64,000 nucleotides of DNA from Phoronis australis. Taxonomy: Eukaryota > Phoronida > Phoronidae. The translations under genes and the position numbers were made by a program. The stretch covers positions 1,314,555-1,378,554 of the forward strand of contig NMRA01000011.1 in NCBI GenBank assembly GCA_002633005.1, in the 5' to 3' direction. A model generated the notes under the pieces. That model was not told the origin of the DNA. It searched no databases and was given only the letters and a program-made list of their open reading frames with translations. Below are positions 11,108 through 23,702 of this stretch, piece by piece. Position 1 is the first letter of the stretch, and every line of letters starts with the position of its first letter.

Positions 11108-14100
11108 CCCTTAGCAGTCAAAACCCCCAAAACATCTACACCCCGGATTAAAGCACAAAAGTTGGTACACAGATACTTTGAGACACGCTGAATCTCATGA
11201 GGGTCGGTTGCCCGAAATTTGGGGCCAAGGTCAAGGTCAAATCAAGGTCAAATGTCACGTAGGTATTTTTTTGAAATGACTTGACACAAAGTATCTGCTT
11301 CATTGCTGTTTCAGGTGATAAGCAGGATACTTTATTTTGATTTCAAATTAATGTTGACAACTTCTAAAAACAAGTTAAAAGCAAAAAGTAATTTTCCTGA
11401 CACTTAAGATGGTAATTATCATAATTAATAGAGCATATATATTTTCAATGGAAATTAAGTCTATTTGTTTTCTCTAGCTGAGAAAAACTGTCAAACTAGT
11501 ATGAATATGCATTAAGTCAACTCTAGAATGTTTAACCTTTTACAGAACTTCATTTTTAAATGTCTTTGTCAAAATATTTATAATTAATTATGTAACAAAT
11601 CGTATCTGTAATTAAAGGAAATCGGACAAAGAACAATTGCTGAAACTTTTATCATCATTTTTAATTTGATCATAGCTAAAGGTTACTTTGTTAATTAGTG
11701 AGTTTATATTTTAGTTTGAACTTGATGGTGACATAAGTTAAACCAATTAAGGTAATTTAGGTAATTTAAGGTTCACCAGAAGGATGAAATAACAACAAAA
11801 TCACCAGGTTTCACTTGTATTCTAATGAGGTGAATTCCTTGTTGCACTATATTTTAAAACAGATACAGGCATAATTAATTGTCTTGAGGAACATGTTGCA
11901 TAAACAAATGTTTATTATTAATTGCTTCCATCTAATTGTTTGTGGTAACATATTGTCTAACAGCTGAAGCTGACCTCTGCTCATTCGGACAACAGTACCC
12001 AAACAGGTGACATCAGCTCTAAGACTTGCATAATGTTGACCTCGAGTTCATTGTTCGTGTAATATTATTTTGAATGAGATATTCTAATTTAGGTATGTAC
12101 TTTTTTGATTAACTATGTATATAAATATATATCCTAATTTGTTTTAACTGATTGGAGATAATACTTTTGGTTGGCTTCAGCACATCTGAAGACAGGAGCA
12201 GGGATTTCCTGTTTAAATCACTATAGTAGCTATTCGCATGTATAGCCTACAATGTAAGTTGTTTAATAAGGCTTAATTAAGAGACCAATTTTTCTAAGAA
12301 GCCCATTCCAATAAATAATACCTACAAAAATTACGCTTTAATTCCGCAGTACCTTATTCCCAAGGTCAAGTTGTTTGAGCAATGCCTTACTCCAGATCGA
12401 CCACTTGTAATTGCCCGACAATTTATTGTTCCAAAACGTTACCCACCATCCTGAAAGCAATTGAGACAATGTAGATTTTCTGAATAACAGGCCATAGACA
12501 CTATCAATAGAAATGTTTCGAAGACGGCTGGTTACCTGAGCTGGAACAATACGTCAACTCTCGTTACGTCACTATGACGTATTCGTACCGCCTGCTTCAG
12601 GAGGCCTCAGTGGCTACAGCTGGTAGAGCTGACTCCTTTCTTCAAGCCTCACACTTGACTCGAACAAGACACGCACACCAGGTGACAGCTCTGTCTCTGG
12701 CAAAGCTACAGGAAGAACCATTTCTTATTGTGAAAAATGAAGGTGCTGTCGAGTCTCCAGCAGGAAAAGTGATAGCTCAATGAGAATTCCAAAATTTGAG
12801 TTTTGGAATGTTATCTTACATGTCCAATTACTGATCTTGATTCTCGTCCTTGCTCATGGTGAATGCAACTTGTCGCTGTGCATTGATGTCTTTGAATCTC
12901 TTGTGTCCTATTTCTTTGCTCTTGACCTTCAAAATTATGCAAGATGGGTCTCTCTCACATCCAAGACGTGAGAGCTATACCAGTTAACGTACGATAGCAT
13001 TTGACGGATGTTTTCAAATACACGGCACAGATTCTGTGCTGTTGCAATTGACTAGGCGGATGAAGAAAATAACGCCTTAGTCCAAGACAGTGGTGGGGCT
13101 ATTGGATTAACTGAAAATCCAAACGCTTTGATAGAATGAATGGTGTTTGGGTCCGAGCTATAGCCAGGTTGCTGACTGAGTTTGATTGTCAATCGTTTTG
13201 AAGACAATAACGAGGAAAAAAAACGCCACAAAGACATTCTATACTTCCAGAACAGTTTTAAAAACCATGTGAACAGTTTATGTGGTGTAAGGTGTCAGTT
13301 CAGCAAACTAAAGGGAAACCCTTTCTTTGACTATGGTGATGAACTTATGACGTTAGATACGGTACAGCTCTTCAGACTATCGAAGTGCCTGGAAAACAGC
13401 AATATGACAACTATAAGCAAACAGTCGTAATTGAAAAGTCCCAACCAATAAAGACCCCTATCAAGAAAAACAAGTTTGTTGTTTCCGAAACAGCTAACGG
13501 GAAGGCAAAAAGAGTGACTCAGCAGCGCATGGATGACATCAAGAAAGACTGCAGCTTATTTAGTCAGGTTTTTATAGCTAGTCAAATTCTAGAAGGATGA
13601 TTTTGTTATACATGAGAATCATTCTTGGCCACCATCCCTGAACCAGAACGACAGTCTCGGTTTACCCTCACAGAAGTCACACTTGCTCAAAATGTTAGAA
13701 TTTCCTCATTCAGACGTTCCTGAATCCGTCGATGTCAAAGTCTTTGATGGGCCAGTTATTGTGCGCAAATTTTCTCCAAACGAATCCGCGACATTCGGAC
13801 AGTTCAGTGAAAACTGCTAAGTGGGCACATTCTAACCTTCACATTTGCTGTAGAGTTGACATTGTGTTTGATGCTTACACTGAAGACAGCTTGAAGGCCA
13901 CCGCTGATAGAGGTACAGGTGATCTTGCCAAAGTTTCACACCAAACGCAACTGTCTCTGTACTTCCAGATTTTCTTGCAAACTCGAAGAATAAAGAGGAA
14001 TTGTTCATGCTGTTAGCTGAAGATATCTTTAGCAATCGCCTATCCTCCAGGACAAAATATATATGTTACCCACGGTCACTCTGTTCTTTCCTCTAGTTCT

Positions 14101-15565
14101 GACATACCGCCGAGAGTCGGACACCTGTATGTGCTTGTACATTGGGGATGCTTTGATCAAAGGTAATCAGAGAATACTGGTTTCTACAATTGATACTGAT
14201 GTTGTGGTCGTTCTTCTTGGTGTTGTTGATCAGCTTAAGGCTTTGCTGTCAGCAATTCAATTACGGGTAGTGGTTAAAGCTGGAAAGAAGGTGCGGGAAC
14301 TTTTCGTCAAGAGTTTGTTTGACTAGCTTAGGTACGATTTGTGTGTAGCTCTACCCATGTTCCATGCCTTAACAGGGTTGGACACAACGTCCCAGTTTTA
14401 TGGAAAAGAGAAGAAAACAGCATGGGAGACATGAAAAGCTTACCGTGATGCTACTCAGGCATTCTCGTGTCGCGGGCAATCAATTCCTTTCAGCAACTCA
14501 CCGTCGACAGTCAGGAATTCAAAACAATTGAGACATTTACATGTTTCGTTTATGAACGAAAAGTCAAAACCAGCAAAGTCAATACTTTATGAAGGGACCT
14601 TTTCCAACAAAAAGTTCAGATCATACCAAATTTATCACCTACCCAATCTCCTCTGATAAAGCAAGTTAACAAATGCTTGTATCAAGCTGGCAGTTGGATG
14701 CCCATCCATGGGAAACCAAGTCCATAGAGGTTTGCATGGCAGAGTGACAAGGGCCAACAATGGACACCTTCACTGGATAGACATGCCTGAAATCTCCAAA
14801 GCCGGCCAGCAGCTCATGGTTGGAAGAGCATACCACCATGGGGCAAGAGATATAAATTAAAAGCAATTCCTTAGCATGCACAACACTTGTCAGTAACATG
14901 GTTTGTTATGGACCAAAGGAACAGATGATAATGTTAATTGAATTCTGTGGTCTGCAATGACAATTTGAGATTAATCTGTTTTATTGTGTTGATATTATAA
15001 GCAGATGACAATCGGATTATATGAAGACAGGAGCTAAAAGAAGCATACTAACGACATATTTGAAAGCTGGTCTCTGAGTTTTTGGTAGTCTGTCAAGTTC
15101 TATGCATATAAATTGGTCTCTTTATCATAACATCAACTGAATTTTCATAATAATTGTACAAATTAATGATAAATCTAATAAATTTTGGTAAGAAATCCTA
15201 TTTGTTGTTGTATTATTAGTCTTGCACCAAATCAAAATCATGATTTTGTTAAAATTGCAGTTGGTTGGTTAAATTTTGACGGCCATATTGGAATTATGCA
15301 AATGAGGAGTCTTAATATTATGAGAAAAAGATATTGCGATGTCTAGTTAATATAGTACTGTTACCTAGCCTTAAAGTGTGTGATCATCTCTCAAGCAACC
15401 ACAGATTGTGTTACTGGGCGGCCATTTTGTTTTTTGAGATTTAACCTTGACCTTGACCTCAAAATTTGGGCAACCGACCCCCATGAGATTCAGCATGTCA
15501 AAAAGTACTAGTCGGTGCCAAATTTGGTGCTTTAATCCGACGTGTAAATGTTTTCGGGTTAAGGG
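11108..15565 (+). mobile_element. 4.5 kb DNA transposon with long terminal inverted repeats
   Basis: About 130-150 bp at 11108-11260 recur in inverted orientation at 15435-15565. Shared blocks include GGATTAAAGCAC, GCTGAATCTCATG, GGTCGGTTGCCC and tandem AAGGTCAAGGTCA near the inner edge. Between them lies one decayed plus-strand ORF (12574-14960). The outermost bases read CCCTTA on both sides, but the left end carries roughly 11 extra bases, so the ends are uncertain by about 15 bp and no target duplication is certain (a TTAA-like tetramer is possible). The single long ORF with a Cys-rich tail and nuclease-like acidic motifs is reminiscent of Academ-type transposons. That classification is inference. 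Confidence 0.8.
12574..14960 (+). pseudogene. decayed transposon ORF, XPG/PIN-like nuclease family
   Basis: Frameshifted pieces follow the order of a multicopy uncharacterised metazoan protein family. They are: RLLQEASVATAGRADSFLQ (about 12590); NNALVQDSGGAIGLTENPNA (13062-13130, then a stop where the family has Trp); VVSETANGKAKRV and VTQQRMDDIKKDC (about 13480-13555); FDGPVIVRKFSPNESATFGQ (about 13740); VDIVFDAYTEDSLKAT (13858-13905); NQRILVSTIDTDVVVVLLG (14165-14225); LPMFHALTGLDTTSQFYGK (14350-14410); and a C-terminal TIETFTCFVYERKVK plus LIKQVNKCLYQAGSW. The TDVVV and TGxDT acidic motifs resemble those of XPG/FEN1-type PIN-fold nucleases (inference). At least six frame changes or stops make it non-functional. 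It lies inside the inverted-repeat element and is presumably its transposase or an accessory protein. Confidence 0.8.
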
Positions 15566-15569
15566 CCTG

Positions 15570-16200
15570 GACTATAAGCTGAGTAACGAATAAGATGAGA
15601 AACATTCTTACAGCGGTAAGTGTCCCAAACAAAAACGTATTTTTTGACAAAAGTATTTGTTTTGATTCCGCTTTGATAATACGGAAGGTCTAATTATATT
15701 CCACAAAAAATGCCCAGTGTGGTACAGTGTAAGTAGCGTAGGGTAGTGTTTATTGTAATGACAAGTACGCCGTTCATTAATACGACAATATATGATTGTA
15801 ACAACAATCTGTCCCCAGCCCGAATTGGGTTTAACTATCCCTTCAAATTGATACATAATTATCTCTTCACAGTGACCTCTTCACAAGAGCTCTATATTGG
15901 CATGTTGGAGCGCTATAGGGCCTACATGTGAAAAATCTAACGTCATCTGTTTACAAAGATGGTCAGCAAATGTTAAAAGGTACTAGACGACCGAACTTAT
16001 CACAACCGAGGTAGAACAATGACCGACTCAACTGCTCTCACAGTCAGACTATATGAAAAGAAATTGGCGCGAAATTTTTGCCTCCCAAAACGTCACTTCC
16101 GCAGTAGACGACGAGTGATTATTTAAATTACGAAAAGCAGTAAATAAGTGAAAAATTTGTCTGAGATAATCAACGAACCTTATTTTTGCTAAAAATGACA
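15570..16200. other. gene-free stretch
   Basis: No supportable feature in the right flank of the large transposon. Confidence 0.5.
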
Positions 16201-16214
16201 TGAAAAAGGTTGCC

Positions 16215-16315
16215 TTCGCCTTTAAGGATGTGCTTGTTTCGGGCCGAGGAGTCCACCCTCGCAGAGGGACGGCCTGTCTCGGGCCGGGGAGTCTACTCTC
16301 GGAGATGGCCCTGGG
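16215..16315. repeat. GC-rich dimeric repeat
   Basis: A unit of roughly 38-40 bp beginning TCGGGCC(G)(A/G)GGAGTC occurs twice in tandem (about 16238 and 16276). It forms a small GC-rich island in AT-rich surroundings. Function unknown. Confidence 0.6.
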
Positions 16316-16319
16316 TGCT

Positions 16320-18055
16320 ATTGCCCCTTTACGACTACTCAAAATATCCGTACATTTTTGATGAAAAAATAGGAGTCACCAACAATTTACCTATAATGGA
16401 ACGAAAGAGGGAGGCGGCAAGCTTCTCCGACCCCCGAAATATGTTGATGGTCACATGTCTTTACTGCATTGATTCCTGGTATTGCTTTAATAGTGTGGAA
16501 ATTTAATTCAGCACACAAAAGTTACTATCAATGTTTTATTTAGTAGTGAGAATGCCCAATGCATGCCCAACATGGCTTTAAACCAGTAAAGACAAACAGG
16601 GCAAAAGTACAACAATATTATGATGGAAACATGAGATTATAAGGTAATGTTGTGTGAACATGACAGCTTATTCACAAGTGTAGTGCCGCTCGCTTGACCA
16701 AGTCTGCCTTGAAACGCTATGTCGGTTGAGATTCTGAAATATAAACAATAAGTGTTGTTTTACAGCTAGCTTCATTTATTTCCGTTAAACAGAGGAAATG
16801 TTCTTTTTCTAGCAACTGAGAACCTTGAAACCACAAAAGCAGCGACAGAGACAACTCTCAAATAGGACTTAACTCGCAGAAGGAAGCACAGAAGTCACTG
16901 GTGAATCTAGAATGAAGCAAGGAGGTCCCAATCGAAGTTTTCGAGGAACGAATTCAAGTAAACCCTAAGAACGGTATGGCCGTGAAGTTTTTGATGGTGT
17001 CCGGAATGGGGCCAGACCCATGGGTACCCAAATCCGTCAATGGTTCAACTTTACACGGCCCATCTAGTGTTGCCTTGCTAAATTAGGAACACTTATTCGT
17101 CACTTTTAAAATGATTGTGATGCTTTAAACAGATTACGGGTCAGTTTCATGAAAAGTGATTTAGTCATACGCCTCCATTTAACAATTAACGAATACATGT
17201 TTTGTTATGTCACAGCCTAGAAATAATTGATACAAATTATCTCAGCAACTAGCAAGTACTTTGTACTTTTGCTGAAGTGACTTTTATTTTTTTTTTCAGA
17301 AAAAGTTATGATAAACGTAAGACAACTTTCATTTTTAATGAAACAGGCCCCAATAAACGTATTCATTGAATGTTCTTTAGGTTTGACCGTCTCGAGTTAG
17401 CAGTCATCGATCACGTGATCAACACGTAAAACGGTTACAAGACTACAATGACAAGAAAGAACAGTTGAAGCGACATCTATAGAAAGCGTCAACGAAGATA
17501 ATAACTCGGCACAACAACCCCTGGTCCACCATGTTGTTTAGTAAACGGTTTGGGGAATACACTCTCGTTGTTTGCAAACTGAGATTACAAAATTGATTCC
17601 CATTGAAAAAGCTACAGGAAATTCCATTAATGAATGCACAGTTAATCGTAATGCTAGAGTAGGCGTTGTTTACGGATAAAGAGGCTGTCGTTTTTAGCAA
17701 ATTCAGTCTCGTAGCCATAGGCCAGGTATAAATTGTGTTACCAAGCAATACCGCAACATAATATTCCGCAACCGTCGTCAAGTCAGAAAGGTACATGTAC
17801 AACAAGCTGTCAGTTTACGCTTTTTAGGATCGATTACCATAACTGAAAATTGGTAAATGACCACCAAACAATTAAAGATGCTCTCGTTCAAATTTTACCC
17901 AAGCACAAAGTTAGATTTCACGATTTTCAAGTTAAAAGTGATACAGGTGTCCCTACAACAGCTATTGTCAAAAATAGTTCTTGTGCTTTCCTTAAAGCTG
18001 TCTTTTCAATTAGTGTAGCTGGCTAAAACAAAAATCGAATTCGAATTTTCCTCCC
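16320..18055. other. gene-free stretch
   Basis: The only long frame (17443-17805, minus, 120 codons) is not recognisable. No repeat stands out. Confidence 0.45.
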
Positions 18056-18059
18056 ATGG

Positions 18060-18290
18060 AATTGGTCTCGTAATATTCCTTACCGCCATAGGATTCTATT
18101 TCCGTTACCAACTCAACTCACAACCAATACGTTCGTCCATTTTCCAAGTCGAAATTTTAGGGAAGGCCATCCCCAATAACGTCTGAAACGTTTTCTTGAG
18201 TCGCTGATCGTTTTGGTGTAGTTGTTGGTAACGGAAATTGAATCTCGTGATGGAAGGTAATACCAAGCCATGAGACCGATTTGTTTTCCT
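18060..18290. repeat. dispersed foldback repeat, copy A
   Basis: Arms at about 18062-18112 and 18226-18282 are imperfect inverted copies sharing ATTTCCGTTACCAAC and GGTCTCRTR. The part 18148-18285 is closely similar, in the same orientation, to 30151-30285. Shared blocks are CGTTTTCTTGAGTCGCTGAT and GGTAACGGAAAT. Confidence 0.65.
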
Positions 18291-18299
18291 TATTTTGCC

Positions 18300-21290
18300 A
18301 TGTTAACATGGTGAAATGTAGCTTTAAGTACGAATGTACCGGACGAAGGTGATGTCGGAGATTGACAATGAACCATAAGTGAAGCCACTTAAAGAGAGTC
18401 CCAGAAGATGGTAGATTTATTTTTTTCACATCTGGAGACCAGGACGTGTTTGTGCCAAATCAGTAGAGGGTTAGAAGACACTAGTAGATAGGAAAGCTAA
18501 CCATAATGCCTCTGGATGGACCATGAAGCGGCAGAAGAACATCGGAGGTGTGTCGTTTCACGTATGTACTGGGCAAGACTGGTTTACCTGCCCGGGGTAA
18601 CATGTGCTTTGCGTGGTGTGGGCTCGAGGCTATGAGCTCGGAGAGAATATTAGCACCCTGGAAAAAACCGCTACCAATGGAGCATTCCGTGAAACTAAAC
18701 CAGTTAAATCTTGGATAATAATATTTCAAACAACAGTTTGTGAGAAATCTCGTAATTTTTGATGAATTGACAAAACTTGTGAGTTACAATGCCTTGACGG
18801 TTTCTCAGTTTTTTGGAATAAACAGTAACTGCACAGTTTCCAATTTTCTTCCCTCGTTCTCACTAACAACGTTCTTATATCTCATGAACACCTGTTAGTG
18901 AGCAAAGATTTGTGGTTCGTGAATAAAGAACTGTGTTCGGGTAAATGACTTGTGGTGCAAACAAAAAGAAGAATAGGTCATAAAGGAATTGAATGTGTTC
19001 GTGTCAGAAAGAACACAGTGAGTCAGAACGCCTGTGAGGTTCGTGAGAGAGGAAGACTGGACACCTTATACTGGCAGGTTAGGTGGGGCTGAGAATTCCA
19101 AAAATACAGACTATTAGTTGTTTGGTTTCCAATCAAAAGAGTTTTTGCGAATCTAACCTGTTTTCAAATAACGTCAATTCGTATTGAAGTGATGGATTGC
19201 AAGCCAACGGAATGCCCCGTGAACGAATCTATTTAGCATTATTACAGGTTTCAGGTGACAGAGCTTGTGTATAGAAAGTATTGTTAAAACAATAAAAATT
19301 AATCGTAACCAAGCCAAAGTTTAAGAAAAAGATGAGTACCAAAGATTAAGAAACACGAGTTTAAATGTTCTAAACTATTCTAAACTTAAAACCGAAGACA
19401 ACTGTACGAATGAAAAAGAATAGTAACTTAGAACGAATGTCAGAAATTAAAAGCTTTAAAAAGTGGACTAACTAAGCTTGCTTGGTTTGCAGGGTTTCAA
19501 AACGAAATGGGCCGAGTAAAATTTAATTAAAGTAGAAATCTGAACGAGCGGTTCAGATAAAATCAGGTTCAGGAAGGTAACATGGGTTAGGTATTTCTTG
19601 TATTTTTTCTTTTTCAATAAAATAGTGAAAACGAATGTCTTCATTTTAACTTAATATGAGCAGGTGCAGTGTGATTTGCTTAAACACATTTCGTTCAGAT
19701 AAAAACAAAGCAAGCCATTCGATCAGATATTTTTAAATACCTGGTCGATTTAAAACTACAAACGGTTCATAGGATATTTGAACTGATTGTTGCATAAATG
19801 AAACACACGGCAAAGGTCAGTCATGAGGGAATGTTGATCCACTAAAACTAATGAACAGTGACAGAATCAGAGAATAAAGTCACCCTTGAACAAATGGGGG
19901 TGGATTATTAACGCTAACCTCATACACATTAGGCCTGATAGATATTACTTCCATTCTTAATTGTCACTGAAATTTCAAGCGGACAATCCACTTAATTATA
20001 TTCTGTGAGTTATTAAAAGAGTCGTTCACAAAGCCAACACGATGGGTCGTCACACTTTTCCGCGACGCACCACTCCCCCTTCCTCATTGCAGGTGGTCCA
20101 CGAGTTTCTCAAAATGTAGCCGGAATAGCAAGGGAAGAAAGCATCTAAGCGCTACAATACAGCTAGGTTCCGGTCTCAAAATATGAGCCTGCTTAATGCA
20201 GTACGACCTTGATGAAGGTAGTTCAAATTTGGACTTCAGCAAAACATAACCTTCCTATTCACAACCACAGTTACCTGTATTGCTGAGTCTTTATTGCCTG
20301 TGTCATTTGCCCAACTGCTGTCGGTGAGAAGCCGCCGCTGCCTTGACGACTGGGCCATAGGTGTAAGGCTCCGTCGGCGGGGTGCACTGGGCCCGGGCAT
20401 GTATTTACCAAACATTGAGACCCTGCAGTGAGTAAATATTTCATGTTAATTTGAAGACGTTACAAGGTTACCAAAGCTAAGTGAGCTTTTCCTCCAAGTC
20501 GCAACAAGAGCGACATGTCTTTGTTCCAATGACAAGTTGTCTTGGTTTGAATACGCGCTTATCTCAAGAAACCTTTTGAACTGAGGCGAGTTAATGCTTC
20601 ATGCTTTTTACGTTTGGATTGTAGCTTAAGACTGAGCAGAGGTAAGATGTTTGGCGTATTTCACCGTGTCAACGTTTTATCTAGTCAGGGACAACGAAAA
20701 CGCGCTCAATAACTTTAAGTCACAATATTACACAGCCATTTATAGTTCCTTTTGGTTGACTTAAACCCGGTCAAAATCAATAACGTAGAAGGCCAGACGG
20801 AGGGAGCTCAGGGAGGGTGAGGAGAAAAACTTAGGAAGAGTGGGTGGGTGGGAAGGAGACCGGAAGGAGAGATGCAGGATGGAAGAGGGCCAGAGAGAGG
20901 GGGGGATGGAAGGAGAAAGAGAGTTCATAATGTATTAACTCATAAATAATTTGTAGCAAACAATGACAATGATGTTGCTCAACTCGCCTCAGTAGTTCCA
21001 ACGCATTTCGCCATTTCCATAATTCTACCCTCTCTTCGTGAAATAAGGACAGAAAGATCAATGTGGCTACCAAATAACGACATTATGTAATCAATCCGAC
21101 CAAGAAAATGTAATTATTATTGCAGGCCAATGGAAAGCATTGCCCGTGAATTACGCTCGTAAGTTAGGGTGTAGAGATGTTTCATGCCCGTGTTTTACTA
21201 GAGGGAACTACGGGCATACTTAATGAGCGCAGAAGACGAGCGTTCATTTCGGAAAGCAAGATTGGACGATCAGTTGAGACTGTGTTGGCA
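18300..21290. other. gene-free stretch with purine-rich tract
   Basis: About 20800-20925 is a G/A-rich tract (GGGTGGGTGGGAAGGAG and GGAAGGAGA-type units). A GC-rich patch lies at 20330-20400. No exon can be supported. Confidence 0.5.
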
Positions 21291-21294
21291 TAGA

Positions 21295-21460
21295 ACCCTA
21301 GAAAAAATGACCAAAATTGGCTACCTACGGAACATTGTTTTATGCACTGTTCTTCAAAAGCTATTAGGAATTGTTTAATAAAATGTTTTACTTTTGTATG
21401 AGAATCTATCAAAATATGACTTTTATGATTTTCATAAAAGTTTCAAAAGGTGCTTAAAAA
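21295..21460 (+). repeat. dispersed repeat family X, copy 1
   Basis: Shares ordered blocks (ACCCTAGmAAAATG, TTGGCTAnC, ATGCACTGTTCT, TTAGGAATT, ACTTTTGTATGAG) with 40000-40230 and, more weakly, with 62757-62960. All three copies run in the same direction. No inverted termini or ORF are evident. Confidence 0.55.
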
Positions 21461-21940
21461 GAAAACTAAGTAACAATTTAGAAAACTGTTACTGGGAAAC
21501 TTTCGTTAAGAGTGGTATCTTCATTTTCGACAAAAGTAATACTCAGTCAACACATCTTCAAATATGTTCAAACTAAATTTAGATTGAGTTTTTAGTTTAA
21601 TTTTTATTTTTGGTAGTGCACCACCGTGTTTGTGAAATTTGATTCTACAATAAAAATGCTTTGACATCAACAGAAATTCAAAATCTTTACGAAGAAGCCG
21701 TAAAAATATCCGGCAAACAGTTTGATTTCCGTTTCAGTGGCAGAGTACCACTTTGGATAATGGGTTTAGTCTGTTTTTTTCACGTTTTTTGCCACCTTAA
21801 TAGTAAAATAAGGCAAGCAAAATAGGGCTGAAAGTTACGAAATGTTCATATTATAGTGATATATTTCGTCAGACAAAACTCATAATAAACCAGTTAATGG
21901 AAAGGAAAGGATGTATTTAAGAGCATAAACGTTGACAAAC

Positions 21941-22021
21941 CTTTGTCCATAAACGGTCGCAGGAGCAGAGTGAGCCAGGCTGTTAGTGGATAGGTTAGGT
22001 TCGTCACTCTCAGACCCCGTG
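21941..22021 (-). CDS. candidate 81-nt exon, unidentified gene
   Basis: Read on the minus strand, a pyrimidine-rich acceptor (TGTGTCGTTTGTAG) precedes an open segment encoding STGSESDEPNLSTNSLAHSA and a few more residues, followed by a GTTTGT donor. It has phase 2 on both sides (27 codons). The phase does not match the exon at 23163-23339 directly, so an unseen exon would be needed if they belong to one gene. A chance open frame is possible. Confidence 0.35.
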
Positions 22022-22466
22022 CTACAAACGACACACCAAGCAACGTGCAACAAACGCTTCACAAGAAACAGCTGTCACTCTCACTTCTATAGAAAACATC
22101 ATCTAACGTAATGAAGCAATACTGCATTATGCAAGCTAAAGTACACTTAAGCTACATGTTAAAAAATATAAAGAACTTCTGGTCGTAGAGATGTTCCGTC
22201 CACTCATGTAAAAACAGTAGGAACTGAACGGCTTCACACCGAGGTGATCAAGTTGTGGTCACTACCGCAATGTGCAAAACCGACTTGATTGCATCTGTCG
22301 TAAATATACTTTGAGGTCGTACTTTAGATCCACTGAAACACTGCATACTAATCTTAAGTGGACCAACGCTGCTCTCGACACAGACATTGAAAACGTTAGC
22401 TAACCTACAAAATGTTACAGCAATGTCGAGAAAGTTACCGACATTAACAAAGATACTCGCACAGAA

Positions 22467-22496
22467 ACACACATACACGCACACACACACACGCAT
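22467..22496. repeat. (AC)n microsatellite
   Basis: About 30 bp of imperfect CA repeat. It accounts for the Val/Cys-rich start of a spurious minus-strand frame at 22248-22502. Confidence 0.85.
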
Positions 22497-23162
22497 TGCC
22501 ACATCAAAAGTAGTACGATTAAGTTAAGGAAAACACAACAAAACTCAAACAAATGATGCACACGATAGTCTTACTTTGTGTCGTCTTGTGTTGTTCCGGG
22601 AAAAGCAACTGGATCTAAAAAGCAAATATATTCATGAGACATTCAACGTTTCAAACAATATATTCACGAGAGATGTAACGCTTCAAACAATAGGCCCACC
22701 CTGCACTGAACTCTCCTACTTCGAGGGAATGAAAGAAAATACAGTGCGTGAATGACATATTTTAAAGACTGTCGGTCATTGCTGCCTTGAAAAGACAAGG
22801 GAAGCCCAACCAGCAATGATATCGCCACTTTTGCCAACTTTTTTGTGTCAGCATAGAACTTAAATTTTTGATTCAATACAAATTTGACTGCAATACAATG
22901 ATGAATTACATTAACTTTAATATGATATGATACTACATCTGCGCTTGACGTATGTGCTATGCATTGTGGGTAAATACCTTAGAATTAGAATAGTGATCTG
23001 TGCTGTTTCAGGATGGGTTTATTCCACAGAACACTTAGAACAATTTAGAATGTCATAACTACTGTTTATAATAAAATTAATGGAAGCAAGCTCCATTTCA
23101 CTCGTCTGCGCATGATTTCTAGTTTCGGTGTCCGAAAGTGACGGTGATGACTTTAGACTTAC

Positions 23163-23339
23163 GTAACGATAGAGGGGGACACCGGGAGTGAACATACCTT
23201 GGAAACGGCAGTGCGAAGCTAGGGACTCGGATATGTTTGAGGTTCCCTCTTCGATGGCAGCTTGGAATTTTTGTCGCACCTCTTGACTTAGGTCACGGGG
23301 AAGATTGTTGAACATAGGAGGAATGACATCATCGTCAGA
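23163..23339 (-). CDS. exon of unidentified gene, 59 codons
   Basis: The minus strand has an acceptor CTTGTAG immediately before TCTGACGATGAT and a strong GTAAGT donor at the low end. Phase is 0 on both sides. It encodes SDDDVIPPMFNNLPRDLSQE, then an amphipathic EVRQKFQAAIEEG segment, and ends VPLYRY. Its phase matches the exon at 23703-23829. I do not recognise the protein. A second in-frame donor (GTATGT, phase 1) lies earlier in the exon at about 23195 and could give an alternative form. The acceptor and first codons are repeated in tandem just upstream (see the minisatellite at 23340-23495). Confidence 0.65.
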
Positions 23340-23495
23340 CTACAAGCATAAGAACATAAGATAGATGACGTCATCATCAGCCTACAAGTACAAGAACACA
23401 AAAGAGATGGCGTCATCTTTAGACTGCAAATGTAAGACCACAGAAGGGATGACGCCATCATTATAAGATTGTTGAACACAGGAGGGATGATATCA
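23340..23495. repeat. minisatellite multiplying a splice acceptor
   Basis: Three to four units of about 42-46 bp, each with GATGAyGTCATC and an (A/C)(C/T)TTGTAG-like acceptor on the minus strand, directly abut the 5' end of the exon at 23163-23339. The distal unit (near 23465-23500) again encodes DDIIPPVFNNL, a copy of the exon's start. The expansion has therefore duplicated the intron/exon boundary. Confidence 0.75.
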
Positions 23496-23702
23496 TCATG
23501 CAAACCATTGTAATCAACCTCAATACGCCTACTGACAACAACGACAATAATATCTGCCATTTGCATGAGTGCAATATAGTGCAACTGTTTCAGCATAAAA
23601 TGAATGATCCCATGGTATTTGTTTCAGCAAAACCTTTCACAACAAATGAAAGCGAGGCGCGCGATGTGAACAAAGACAAGTCCCAATGTTACTAAAACTT
23701 AC

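Noticed and set aside
12600-12640. tRNA box A-like sequence (TGGCTACAGCTGGTAGAGCT)
   Set aside because: It lies within the decayed transposon ORF and has no box B at tRNA distance.
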